A stretch of DNA of 29,743 nucleotides from JBQTHP01 sp052389755 (GTDB lineage: Bacteria; Pseudomonadota; Gammaproteobacteria; Steroidobacterales; Steroidobacteraceae), in the NCBI GenBank assembly GCA_052389755.1, contig JBQTHP010000197.1, positions 1 to 29,743 on the forward strand. Reading direction: 5' to 3'. The notes beneath the pieces were generated by a model. The model had not been told where the DNA came from, did not search any database, and worked only from the letters and a program-made list of their open reading frames with translations. Position 1 is the stretch's first letter. Each line of letters opens with the position of its first letter. A program made the translations under genes and the position numbers. Below, piece by piece: positions 22,313 to 29,743 of this stretch.

Positions 22313-22438
22313 GTCTAACGATCGCGTTGAGCGGCCGGGCACTGCCGCATCAGGCGCGACGAGCGCGCATACTTTCTTCCGCGCGCTCGGCGCGCTAACC
22401 ACCGCCGTGTCACGGTCCGCTCCAACGCGTAGTTAGGC
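22313..22438 (-). repeat. attC site, complete, 126 bp, with a mini-ORF
   Basis: R'' GCCTAAC (22438-22432) and R' GTTAGAC (22319-22313) both fit the consensus. Inner arms pair with one unpaired C. The membrane-protein stop (22440-22442) abuts R''. On the cassette strand GGAG (22423-22420), six bases, GTG (22413-22411) opens a 32-codon arginine-rich frame whose TAG (22317-22315) lies inside GTTAGAC. Confidence 0.9.
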
Positions 22439-22439
22439 G

Positions 22440-22775
22440 TCACTCGTCTAAGCTCTCTGCGTAGCCGGCGGGCCAGTGTGCAAGCACAAACAGCGCAATA
22501 GCACACAGAAGCAAAGCCCAGCACCAACTGACTATCGCACTGTCCAGTGTGGGCTCCTTGCCTCCCAACTCTCGACCAAGAACCAATTGCTGCAGCGGAC
22601 CCAACCAAGCATAAAACAGCGCACCTAGCAGTCCGATAGCTAAGTAGTGGACCAGCCAGAACCCTATGAACTCGCCGATGGACTCGAATGAGTAACGGTG
22701 GTACTGCAGGTAGTTGCGGACATAGGCAACAACAAGACCAGTGATTGTGAGAAGTCCGATAGTGCGAGCGTTCAT
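22440..22775 (-). CDS. Small membrane protein of unknown function (first cassette gene)
   Basis: A 111-residue protein with three hydrophobic helices (TIGLLTITGLVVAYV; IGFWLVHYLAIGLLGALFYAWL; IVSWCWALLLCAIALFVL). I recognise no family. Base composition is visibly lower in GC than the flanking chromosome, as is common for cassette genes. The ribosome site is weak. The start codon lies 23 bases after the GTTAGGC core that begins the array. The stop abuts the next attC. Confidence 0.65.
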   Translation of the reverse strand: MNARTIGLLTITGLVVAYVRNYLQYHRYSFESIGEFIGFWLVHYLAIGLLGALFYAWLGPLQQLVLGRELGGKEPTLDSAIVSWCWALLLCAIALFVLAHWPAGYAESLDE

Positions 22776-22798
22776 ATCGAGCGTGACGATGAGGTGAC

Positions 22799-22855
22799 GC
22801 CTAACTCTAATTATCCGACGGTAAGCGATCGGAGTTTCTGGACAAATACTGTCCA
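22799..22855 (-). other. Candidate attI-like insertion site before the first cassette
   Basis: On the minus strand GTTAGGC (22805-22799) fits GTTRRRY but is not preceded by the attC arms seen at every other site; instead an AT-rich GATAATTAGA stands before it, which resembles attI ends (attI1 also ends in GTTAGGC after an A-rich run). A 17-base inverted repeat, TGGACA-5-TGTCCA (22839-22855), lies just upstream. An integrase gene would be expected next; there is none, only 123 bases without a gene before tsaC. Confidence 0.35.
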
Positions 22856-22978
22856 ATAACGGGCCACGCCTGAAACAAGTATCTGAAAGTCATAGGCCGC
22901 GCGCGCCGTTATTCGACAACTGTCACCAATGATGTAGAGGATGACGCGAGCGCACGTGCGCCGCTCCCTTGCTCTCAG

Positions 22979-23998
22979 CTACGGCAAAACAGCCGAAGCA
23001 CCCGTATCGTCGATTTCTCCCGACTGCATCGCCGCGCCGCGCTGGAGCCGATCGCGCACCGCATCCCATCTTTCATCCTCCGGCACGTCCTGCACGAGGA
23101 TGTGCTGGCAGCCCGCCTTGTCGAGCGTGCGCAGGTTCGCATACAGATCGTGCGCGTAAACGTCCGGCCGCCGGCCGGCGTTGATCCACGTGACGTACTT
23201 GTGAGATCTGAGCGGCAGGCGCTGCGCGAGCACCGCGATGCGCTTGCCGCCTTCGGACATCATCGAGGCACGATGATCGATGTCCCCCGCGGGAACGATC
23301 GACATCGGTGTAGTCGGCGCGTAGTGCGCGGCGTGGCTGCCCGGCACGCGAGGCGAGTCGCGGGTCGCGCCGACCACGAGCTCACTGACCACGCTGCGAA
23401 TCTGTGTCGCCGTGACCGCGCCCGGACGCAGCAGCCGTACGGTGGTGCCGTCACAGGAGACGATCGTCGATTCGAGACCGACCTGCGATTCCCCGCCGTC
23501 GAGCACGACGCGCACGCGATCGCCGAGCTCCTCGCGGACGTGCTCTGCGCGCGTCGGGCTCAGACGTCCGTAGCGATTCGCGGACGGTGCGGCGATGCCG
23601 CCGCCGAAGGCGGTGAGGAGCTGCTGCGCCATGGGGTGCGACGGCACTCGCACGGCGATCGTGTCCTGTCCGCCGGTGATGATGTCGTGCACCTGCAGTG
23701 CGCGCGGCATGACGAGGGTGAGCGGTCCGGGCCAGAACTTCTCGGCCAGACGCGCGGCGGCGTCGGGGACATCGAGCACCCAGCGGTGCAGATAGCGCGG
23801 GCTGTCGAGATGCACGATCACCGGATGGGTGGTCGGGCGGCCCTTCGCCTCGAAGATCTTGCGCACGGCGTCCGGGTTCTGGGCATTCGCGCCGAGCCCG
23901 TAGACCGTTTCCGTAGGAAAAGCGACGAGATCGCCGTCGCGCAGAGCCTGCACGGCAGCGTCCAGCTCGACCTGACTGGCGCGAACGACCCGGACCAT
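22979..23998 (-). CDS. tsaC: L-threonylcarbamoyladenylate synthase (Sua5/YrdC type)
   Basis: A 339-residue enzyme that makes threonylcarbamoyl-AMP from threonine, bicarbonate and ATP, the first step of tRNA t6A37 modification. The YrdC domain covers residues 8-190: VAFPTETVYGLGANA, IFEAKGRPTTHPVIVHL, FWPGPLTLVM, TIAVRVPSHPMAQQLL and APSANRYGRLSPT. The Sua5 C-terminal domain follows the linker PRVPGSHAAHYAPTTPM (about 217-233). It is the long (Sua5) form. An upstream gene on the same strand ends 50 bases away. It flanks the cassette array on the side where an integrase would be expected. Confidence 0.93.
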   Translation of the reverse strand: MVRVVRASQVELDAAVQALRDGDLVAFPTETVYGLGANAQNPDAVRKIFEAKGRPTTHPVIVHLDSPRYLHRWVLDVPDAAARLAEKFWPGPLTLVMPRALQVHDIITGGQDTIAVRVPSHPMAQQLLTAFGGGIAAPSANRYGRLSPTRAEHVREELGDRVRVVLDGGESQVGLESTIVSCDGTTVRLLRPGAVTATQIRSVVSELVVGATRDSPRVPGSHAAHYAPTTPMSIVPAGDIDHRASMMSEGGKRIAVLAQRLPLRSHKYVTWINAGRRPDVYAHDLYANLRTLDKAGCQHILVQDVPEDERWDAVRDRLQRGAAMQSGEIDDTGASAVLP

Positions 23999-24048
23999 CC
24001 GATGGAATTCTATCCTGTGGCGCTACCTGGCACGGCCGCAATCGCCCG

Positions 24049-26961
24049 CTACTCGAGCGTGCGGCGCTGCCAGCGTCCCTCGTCGGTGCGCGTGAGCTCG
24101 TATGCGGGCCAGTAGTGCTTGTCGAGCTTCAGCGTGATGACTTCGGGCGCGTTGTTCCAGGTAATCGTCCGCAGGCGAAGCGAAGCGCGATCGGGACGAC
24201 CCGTCACCACCTTGATGAACGCATCGAGATCGGGCGTCGGCACGCCGTCCACCTCCACGATGCGACGGCCCGGATACAGCCCGTAGCGCGTCGCGGGCGA
24301 GCCGTACGCGAAGTAGCCGACATACACGCCCACCGGAGGAATGCCTCGCTGCGCGCTCATCGCGCGATGCGGCGCCTGCAGCGTCGCACCCGCCCACTGT
24401 ACGATGCGATTGACGTCCGCGCCGGACAACGGGGCGGTGTTCACCGCGAACGTGTGCTCCGCGTCGCCGCGCCATACGGTGACCGCAACATCGGCCTTGT
24501 CGGCCACGGCGCGCTCGATTTCGCGGAAGCGGTTCACGATCTCCCCGTCGACGGCGAGCACGAGATCGCCCTGCTGTAAGGCGCGTGCCGCGGGGGCGCC
24601 GCCGACGATGCGCACGATCGAGAGCACCTGCCGCTCGGCCGGGCTGTGCTCCTCGAGTCGCTTGAGCCATGCGTCGGACAGGCCCAGATCGCGCGCCGCC
24701 GACAACGGCTGAGGCATGAGCTCGACTTCCAGCGAGTGCAACGGCCGGTCATCGCGCACCTGCTCGAGCATCTCGCGCACGAGGTCGATCGGCACGCCCC
24801 GGTTGTCCTGTTGCAGCTCGCGGCCATTCTCGTACGCGAAGCTCGACCACAGGCCCAGGACGAGGCCCGCCTTGTCGAGCAGCACGCCGTCGTAGTCGAG
24901 CGGCGGATTCACGAGCTGCGCGACCTCGAGGTTGCTGTCGCGGAAACGCATGGTGCGCGACAGCGGCAGCACGAGCGGATCGATGCCTGCGATCTGCGTC
25001 GTGCGCGACTGCAGCTCACCGCTCGCGTTGAGGCCCACGACCCAGACGTCCTGCCCGGAATCGAGCGAGCGCGTGGAGAGCTGCGCCGCCTTCACGGGCG
25101 TCGTGCCGATGAGCTTCGGGTCGTAAGCGACGACCGCCAGGTTGTGCTGCGGATGCACGAATACGACGCGGGCGGGCACTTCGAGCGTGCCGGCAAAGGT
25201 GATGCTGACATCGCCGATCGAGACCGGCACGGTGTTGCGATCCACGATCACGAGCCCGCGCTCCGCATCGACGATGAGGCCAGTGCCGTGGTAATTGCGC
25301 TCGGTGATGCCGGAGACGGAGTACGGCATGTCGAAGCTCACGAGCGCGAGCGATGGGGCGATGCGCGAGACGCGCGCATCGTTGAACTTGGCGAAGCGGG
25401 TGCTGCCGCCCACCGGAGGCTTCGGCTCGGGTCCTGCGGCGAGCGGTTTGCACGGCCAGAGGCCCAGCGCGTCATCGCGCTCGCAGCGCTTCGCGGGGAA
25501 CCAGCGACGGTCCATGCGCACCGAACGCAGCTGGCTGCCGTTCGGATCGTCGATCGTGAAGAAACGCACCGCGGCGCGATCACCGTCGCCGAGCTGCGCG
25601 ACCGCGGCATCCAGATCGTCGATGCCGTCGATCTTCTTCGAGTTGAGCGCGGTGATCACCGCACCGCGCGGAACGCCGGCCGACGAGAACGAGTAGCCGG
25701 GATTCGCCACGTACGCACCGCGCACCGGCATGTTGAAGTGCCGCGCCTGCTGATAGGAGAGCGTGTGGATTACCGCATCGCCGAACTCGAGGTACGCATC
25801 GGGCGTGATCGCGTGCAGGTCACCCACGGGAAGCTTCGCCGAGACGACGCTGCCCCCGCGCTCGAGCTCGAGCTCCACGGGCTTGCCGACGTTCGCGTCG
25901 AGCACTTCGGCGAGCGGCTCGAACTGCGTAACGAACCGGCCGTTCAGGCGCACCAGGATATCTCCCGGTTGCAGCGGACCCTGGCTCGCCGACCCCGGCT
26001 GCACTTCGCTTACGACGAGCATGCCGGTGAGCGCAGGGTAGGCCTTGCGCACCGCGCCTTCCGTCTGGCTGCGAATTCCGAGGCGCCTCAACTCGTCGTA
26101 CGGGGTGTATTCGAACACCGTCTGCAGCGTGCCGCGGGTGACCGTCTGACCTTGCTGGATCAGCTGGAGCGCGCGCTTCACGCGCGCAAGCGGCAGGTAG
26201 AAACTCGATGCCGCACCGCTGGCGCCGCCGGCATTGAGCGCCACCACGCGCCCGCGGATATCGACCACCGGCGAGCCCGATGAGCCTCCCGAGGTGCCGG
26301 ACGCGGCCTGCAGATAGAAGGTATTGAAGTCGTTGTACTTCGCGATGCCGTATTCGGGCGCATCGCGATCGAGGCGCGCGAGCGTGCCGGCGAGAATCGA
26401 GAGCTGCTCGCCCGCGTTGTTGCCGACCACGCGGATCTCGCGGCCGATCTGGGCGCCTTCGGGGAAGAGCGGCAGCGCTTTCGGCTTGATGAAGCGCAGC
26501 TTTGCGGGGTCGTAGCGATAGAAGCCGAAGTCGTGCACCGGGTCGCGATACACGGGATACAGCTGCACTTCCTCGCGGTTGAGAAAGGTTGCCTCGGCGG
26601 TGACCGGACCCGGCGTGACCACGTGCCGGTTCGTGAGCACGAGCCCGCGCTCGGCATCGACGATGAAGCCCGTGGCCTGTGCGGAGGAATTCCATTCGGT
26701 GTCGAAGGCGCGCGTGGCGTCCACCTCGATCGAGACGACGCTGCCCGCGATGCGCTCGAGCGTCACCGCCCAGTCGGGGTCCTCCTCGACCGCTGCAGCC
26801 TGCTGCAGGACCTCGCGCACCTGCGCCTGCGCCGGCGCGCCCGGCGCCGGCACGGGGGTCGTGCCGTTGGGTGGAGCCACGGGAACGTTCGGCACGCCCT
26901 GCTGCTGGGCGAGCGCAATGCCGAACGGCATCAGAATGATAAGCGCGAACAGCACTCTCAT
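24049..26961 (-). CDS. Nma111-like double trypsin-fold/PDZ protease, exported
   Basis: A 970-residue protein with a signal peptide (1-19, ending ALA). The first HtrA-like protease domain (about 60-265) has a full triad: His113 in LTNRHVV, Asp144 in VHDFGFY and Ser228 in GGSSGSPVVD. PDZ-like domains follow (about 300-400 and 400-500). A second trypsin-like domain (about 515-740) is degenerate: DRNTVPV replaces the His motif, HNLAVVAY the Asp and YDGVLLD the Ser region. At least one more PDZ-like region (GGAPAARALQQGDLVLAVDG; YGLYPGRRIVEVDG) closes the protein. This duplicated layout and length match yeast Nma111 and its bacterial relatives. Role: probably envelope protein quality control. I chose the ATG after GTG; GAGGT lies 12 bases upstream. 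Confidence 0.88.
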   Translation of the reverse strand: MRVLFALIILMPFGIALAQQQGVPNVPVAPPNGTTPVPAPGAPAQAQVREVLQQAAAVEEDPDWAVTLERIAGSVVSIEVDATRAFDTEWNSSAQATGFIVDAERGLVLTNRHVVTPGPVTAEATFLNREEVQLYPVYRDPVHDFGFYRYDPAKLRFIKPKALPLFPEGAQIGREIRVVGNNAGEQLSILAGTLARLDRDAPEYGIAKYNDFNTFYLQAASGTSGGSSGSPVVDIRGRVVALNAGGASGAASSFYLPLARVKRALQLIQQGQTVTRGTLQTVFEYTPYDELRRLGIRSQTEGAVRKAYPALTGMLVVSEVQPGSASQGPLQPGDILVRLNGRFVTQFEPLAEVLDANVGKPVELELERGGSVVSAKLPVGDLHAITPDAYLEFGDAVIHTLSYQQARHFNMPVRGAYVANPGYSFSSAGVPRGAVITALNSKKIDGIDDLDAAVAQLGDGDRAAVRFFTIDDPNGSQLRSVRMDRRWFPAKRCERDDALGLWPCKPLAAGPEPKPPVGGSTRFAKFNDARVSRIAPSLALVSFDMPYSVSGITERNYHGTGLIVDAERGLVIVDRNTVPVSIGDVSITFAGTLEVPARVVFVHPQHNLAVVAYDPKLIGTTPVKAAQLSTRSLDSGQDVWVVGLNASGELQSRTTQIAGIDPLVLPLSRTMRFRDSNLEVAQLVNPPLDYDGVLLDKAGLVLGLWSSFAYENGRELQQDNRGVPIDLVREMLEQVRDDRPLHSLEVELMPQPLSAARDLGLSDAWLKRLEEHSPAERQVLSIVRIVGGAPAARALQQGDLVLAVDGEIVNRFREIERAVADKADVAVTVWRGDAEHTFAVNTAPLSGADVNRIVQWAGATLQAPHRAMSAQRGIPPVGVYVGYFAYGSPATRYGLYPGRRIVEVDGVPTPDLDAFIKVVTGRPDRASLRLRTITWNNAPEVITLKLDKHYWPAYELTRTDEGRWQRRTLE

Positions 26962-27140
26962 CACGGGGTGACCTCGGGCCTGGTCGCAAGGCGGGTAATC
27001 ATAGCGGCAGTCGCACGCGCTGCCGTGAAATGCAGCCGCGTGAGACCGCCCCGCCACGTCGAAGTTTCAGTTTGACCACAGCGGGGCCAAAAACACAGTA
27101 AATTTAGCGCGGTTACTCCGCTCAAGCTCGAGGGGGCCGC

Positions 27141-28373
27141 GTGCGAATAATAATGAGCGTGGTCGGCATCGCCACGCTGTTCGGCCTGGCCGTCCTGCTG
27201 TCTTCCAACCGCCGGCGGATCAACCTGCGCACGGTGAGTCTGGCCTTCGGCCTGCAGGTAGGCATGGCAGCGCTGATTCTGTATGTCCCCGGCGGTGACC
27301 GGGTGGTGAGCGCCATGGCCGACGGCGTCACCTACGTCATCGACTACGCCTACGTCGGCATCGAATTCCTGTTCGGCGAGCTGGGCAAGCGCAAGCCCAA
27401 CGCCTTCATCTTCGCCTTCCATGTCCTGCCGGTCATCGTGTTCTTCGCCGCGCTCATGGCGACACTCTACTACCTGGGAATCATGCAGAAGGTCGTCACC
27501 TTCCTGGGCGGCGCCTTGCACCGGCTGCTCAGGACCAGCCGCGTGGAATCCATGTCGGCCGTGGCGAATATCTTCGTAGGCCATACGGAAGCGCCGCTGG
27601 TCGTGCGTCCCTACCTCGCGGCGATGACCCAATCCGAGCTGTTCGCGGTGATGACGGTCGGCATGGCCACGATTGCCGGCGCGGTAATGGCCGGTTACGC
27701 CGCTATGGGCATTGAGCTCAAGTATCTCCTCACCGCCAGTTTCATGGGCGCCCCCGGCGGGCTGCTCATGGCCAAGATCGTGATGCCCGAGACGGACTAT
27801 CGAGATCCGAAGCTCGACGACGCACAGTATGGCGACACGACGCGGCCGGTGAACGTCTTCGAGGCGATCGGCAACGGCGCGCGCGACGGCCTGTTTCTCG
27901 CTCTGAATGTCGGCGCCATGCTGCTCGCTTTCATCGCGTTGATCGCGCTGCTGAACGGCATGATCGGCGGTGCTGGCAGCCTGTTCGGCTACGAGGGGCT
28001 CACGTTCGAGAAGATCCTCGGGACGCTGCTGGCACCGCTCGCCTTCGCGCTCGGCGTTCCGTGGAACGAGGCCGCGGCGGCCGGAAGCCTCATCGGCCAG
28101 AAGTTCGTGGTGAACGAGTTTCTCGCCTACGTCAACTTCGTCCAGGTGAAGGAGCAGCTCTCCGCGCACACGCAGGTGATCATCACCTTCGCGCTGTGCG
28201 GCTTCGCCAACCTGTCCTCGATCGCCATGATGCTCGGTGGCCTGGGGAGTCTCGTGCCCGAGCGGCGCTCGGACGTTGCGCGCATGGGCCTGAGAGCGGT
28301 ATTGGCGGGTTCACTCGCCAATCTCATGAGCGCGACGCTCGCCGGCCTGTTCTTTGCTCTGCAATCCCTGTAA
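27141..28373 (+). CDS. nupC: NupC-type concentrative nucleoside transporter (CNT family)
   Basis: A 410-residue inner-membrane protein. The CNT core motifs are present: FVLPVIVFFAALMATLYYLGIMQ-like gate helix, VANIFVGHTEAPLVVRPYL (the nucleoside-binding GxTEAP segment), GVPWNEAAAAGSLIG and FALCGFANLSSIAMMLGGLG. It imports nucleosides with H+ or Na+. The GTG start has GAGGGGG four bases upstream, better than the ATG at 27153. DeoB follows after ten bases, so the two form a nucleoside uptake and catabolism unit. The 179 bases to the divergent protease gene contain TTGACC at about 27070 but no well-spaced -10. Confidence 0.92.
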   Translation: MRIIMSVVGIATLFGLAVLLSSNRRRINLRTVSLAFGLQVGMAALILYVPGGDRVVSAMADGVTYVIDYAYVGIEFLFGELGKRKPNAFIFAFHVLPVIVFFAALMATLYYLGIMQKVVTFLGGALHRLLRTSRVESMSAVANIFVGHTEAPLVVRPYLAAMTQSELFAVMTVGMATIAGAVMAGYAAMGIELKYLLTASFMGAPGGLLMAKIVMPETDYRDPKLDDAQYGDTTRPVNVFEAIGNGARDGLFLALNVGAMLLAFIALIALLNGMIGGAGSLFGYEGLTFEKILGTLLAPLAFALGVPWNEAAAAGSLIGQKFVVNEFLAYVNFVQVKEQLSAHTQVIITFALCGFANLSSIAMMLGGLGSLVPERRSDVARMGLRAVLAGSLANLMSATLAGLFFALQSL

Positions 28374-28383
28374 ACCTTCGCCC

Positions 28384-29610
28384 GTGACCCGAGCCGCCAT
28401 CCTGGTCCTGGATTCCTTTGGCATCGGCGCTACCCGCGACGCGGAGCGCTTCGGCGATGCTGGCGCGGACACGTTCGGCCACATCGCCGAGCGACGGGCG
28501 CGGGCCGGTCGGCCCCTGCGGCTGCCGAACCTGGCGAAGCTCGGCCTGGTGCATGCCGCGAAGGAGAGCACCGGCCGCTTCCCCGCCGGCCTCGATCAGA
28601 ACGTGCAGCCGCAAGCCGCCTACGGGTACGCCGAGGAGATCAGCACGGGAAAGGACACGCCGAGCGGTCACTGGGAAATGGCCGGCGTGCCGGTGCTCTA
28701 CGAATGGGGGTACTTCCGCGAACCGACGAATACGTTTCCTCCCGAGTTGCTGGAGCAGCTCATGCAACGCGGACGGCTGCTAGGCGTGCTGGGCAACAAG
28801 CACGCCTCGGGTACGGAGATCATCCGCGAGCTCGGTGAAGAGCACATGCGTACCGGCAAGCCGATCGTGTACACCTCAGCAGACAGCGTGTTCCAGATCG
28901 CATGCCACGAGGAGAGTTTCGGCCTCGAGCGCCTGTACGAGCTGTGCCATATCGCGCGCGAGCTCGTCGACGACTATCGCATCGGGCGCGTGATCGCGCG
29001 GCCGTTCGTAGGCAAGAGCGCGGCGGATTTCACGCGCACTGGCAACCGGCACGACTACGCCGTGAAGCCGCCCGCGCCCACCGTGCTCGACAAGCTCGTG
29101 GCGAGCGGCGGCGAGGTGATCGGCATCGGCAAGATTCCCGACATCTTCGCCCGCCAGGGAATCACCCGCGAAGTGAAGGCCTTCCACAACGACGAGCTGT
29201 TCGACGCTACGCTGGCGCAATGGCGTGCGGCGCCGGATCGCTCGATGGTCGTCAGCAACTTCGTGGATTTCGACACCCTGTACGGCCATCGCCGCGACGT
29301 CGAGGGCTACGCGCGCGCCCTCGAGGAGTTCGACGCACGGCTACCCGAGCTCGCCAACTCGCTCCGTGTGGACGATCTCCTGGTGCTGAGCGCGGATCAC
29401 GGCTGTGATCCGACCTGGCCGGGCAGCGATCACACGCGCGAGCATGTTCCCGTGCTGGTCGCGGGACCGCGCGTGAAACCGGGCTCGCTCGGCAGGCGCT
29501 CGACGTTCGCCGACATCGGGCAGAGCCTCGCCCGCTGGTTCGACCTGCCGACGATGGCGCACGGTACGTCGTTCCTGCCCGGATCATATTCCCAATCAGC
29601 CGGTACTTGA
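28384..29610 (+). CDS. deoB: Phosphopentomutase
   Basis: A 408-residue enzyme of the alkaline phosphatase superfamily that interconverts (deoxy)ribose 1- and 5-phosphate in nucleoside salvage. Metal and catalytic motifs: ILVLDSFGIGA (Asp10), DTFGHIAE, TGKDTPSGHWEMAG with the phosphothreonine Thr92, NKHASGTEIIRELGEEH, YTSADSVFQIACHEE, VVSNFVDFDTLYGHRRD, LLVLSADHGCDPTWPGSDHTREHVP. The start GTG at 28384 gives the family N-terminus. The C-terminal SYSQSAGT looks unlike the usual end and lies at a 9-bp direct repeat (ATTCCCAAT at 29588 and 29610), just before the transposase. Confidence 0.95.
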   Translation: MTRAAILVLDSFGIGATRDAERFGDAGADTFGHIAERRARAGRPLRLPNLAKLGLVHAAKESTGRFPAGLDQNVQPQAAYGYAEEISTGKDTPSGHWEMAGVPVLYEWGYFREPTNTFPPELLEQLMQRGRLLGVLGNKHASGTEIIRELGEEHMRTGKPIVYTSADSVFQIACHEESFGLERLYELCHIARELVDDYRIGRVIARPFVGKSAADFTRTGNRHDYAVKPPAPTVLDKLVASGGEVIGIGKIPDIFARQGITREVKAFHNDELFDATLAQWRAAPDRSMVVSNFVDFDTLYGHRRDVEGYARALEEFDARLPELANSLRVDDLLVLSADHGCDPTWPGSDHTREHVPVLVAGPRVKPGSLGRRSTFADIGQSLARWFDLPTMAHGTSFLPGSYSQSAGT

Positions 29611-29671
29611 TTCCCAATTATTGATCCTTGCGTAACTAATGTCCTAAGATGTATCCGGGAGGTGAAGCACG

Positions 29672-29743
29672 ATGCGTCCTTCCGGAACTCCGCAGGAACT
29701 TGAACAACGTCGACTGCGCGCACTGCGGCTGCTGCGTGAGGGT
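29672..29743 (+). CDS. Start of an IS630-like transposase (partial)
   Basis: Only 24 codons are visible: MRPSGTPQELEQRRLRAL, then RLLREG. This is the usual N-terminus of IS630-family or winged helix-turn-helix transposase proteins (MRPxGxPxxLExRRxxALxLLxEG). GGGAGG stands ten bases upstream of the ATG. The rest is beyond the right edge, so intactness cannot be judged. The left end of the element should be in the 61 bases after deoB. Confidence 0.6.
   Translation, partial: MRPSGTPQELEQRRLRALRLLREG

Larger units (their letters stand above)
18635..22805 (-). mobile_element. Integron cassette array without integrase (CALIN-type)
   Basis: About eight small cassettes, all on the minus strand, are separated by attC sites. 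Sites at 22313-22438 and 19172-19297 are 126 bp each, 20017-20126 is 110 bp and 20679-20746 is 68 bp. Each has R''-type (RYYYAAC-like) and R'-type (GTTRRRY-like) ends and inner arms CCGCTC-C-AACGC versus GCGTTGAGCGG, pairing with one unpaired base, the extrahelical base typical of attC. Partial copies are at 18635-18672, 19580-19677 and 21695-21722, and a hairpin is at 21294-21318. Gene stops fall in or beside the R'' ends. No integrase gene or recognisable remnant is in the window; flanking genes are GHL10 and tsaC. Cargo is mostly toxin-antitoxin. Confidence 0.85.

Noticed and set aside
18635..22438. CRISPR array
   Set aside because: The repeats are 68-126 bp, variable, at 0.5-1 kb spacing and separated by genes; the structure is that of attC sites.
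22315..22608. 97-codon frame through the attC containing NYALERTVTRRWLA
   Set aside because: Its first part is out of frame with the membrane gene; peptides like YALERTV are a known translation artefact of this attC type. Only the mini-ORF from the internal GTG is kept as a hypothesis.
22941..23159. Integrase remnant between the first cassette and tsaC
   Set aside because: I read both strands for tyrosine-recombinase motifs and found none; the frame is a shadow of tsaC.
24646..26283. 545-codon plus-strand frame opposite the protease
   Set aside because: Antisense shadow of the protease domains.
27060..27120. Promoter of nupC from TTGACC near 27070 and TAAATT
   Set aside because: The spacer is 21 bases, too long to support a sigma-70 promoter call.

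Overview
The window is GC-rich, densely packed Gram-negative chromosome. A proteobacterium is likely: DegQ/Nma111-type periplasmic protease, Tat signals, an AttH/CrtC-type lipocalin exporter operon, rhomboid, Lrp, NupC/DeoB. The species cannot be named from the sequence. Most of it is ordinary core or near-core genome, with an island of integron gene cassettes at about 18.6-22.8 kb and a transposase beginning at the right edge.

Left part (1-8.3 kb): start of an exported protein running off the left edge, a UPF0182 membrane protein, a decayed nucleotidyltransferase-like remnant, a secreted protein of unknown function, a Phd/VapC toxin-antitoxin pair whose 3' end overlaps a convergent EamA exporter gene, a divergent Lrp/AsnC regulator, a rhomboid protease, a membrane-anchored unknown protein and a TfoX-N protein. 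An ORF6N-domain gene follows (8.4 kb). It has a 29-bp perfect palindrome in its coding sequence and has lost its normal 3' end against the stop codon of the next operon.

Centre (8.8-18.6 kb): seven minus-strand genes with overlapping ends: PLP-dependent ornithine/lysine-type decarboxylase, YcbK-like peptidase, HAD phosphatase, HIT protein, ABC ATPase, a large FtsX-type permease (fused pair), and an AttH/CrtC-like lipocalin protein. Divergent to them is a two-gene unit: a Ycf46-type AAA ATPase and a Tat-exported GHL10-type glycosidase-like protein.

Integron cassette array (about 18,635-22,805), all genes on the minus strand: no integrase is present, so this is a CALIN-type array (cluster of attC sites lacking an integron integrase). 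I see attC sites at 22313-22438, 20679-20746, 20017-20126 and 19172-19297, partial attC remnants at 21695-21722, 19580-19677 and 18635-18672, one attC-like hairpin at 21294-21318, and an attI-like core (GTTAGGC) at 22799-22805 before the first cassette. Cargo in array order: small membrane protein; SnoaL-like lipoprotein; hicB plus broken hicA; brnT-brnA; RelE/ParE-type toxin with its antitoxin; truncated DUF4258-like gene plus DUF2283; broken hicA plus hicB; NUDIX hydrolase. The attC sites of this array carry, in the direction of the cassettes, a Shine-Dalgarno-like GGAG six bases before a GTG codon. In one cassette (hicB, 21482-21697) this attC-borne GTG appears to be the gene's start; in another site it opens a 32-codon mini-ORF that ends inside the GTTAGAC recombination core. 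This is the most novel observation in the window.

Right part (23.0-29.7 kb): tsaC (threonylcarbamoyl-AMP synthase), a 970-residue Nma111-like double protease/PDZ protein, then divergently a NupC-type nucleoside transporter followed by deoB phosphopentomutase (nucleoside salvage), and the first 24 codons of an IS630-like transposase.
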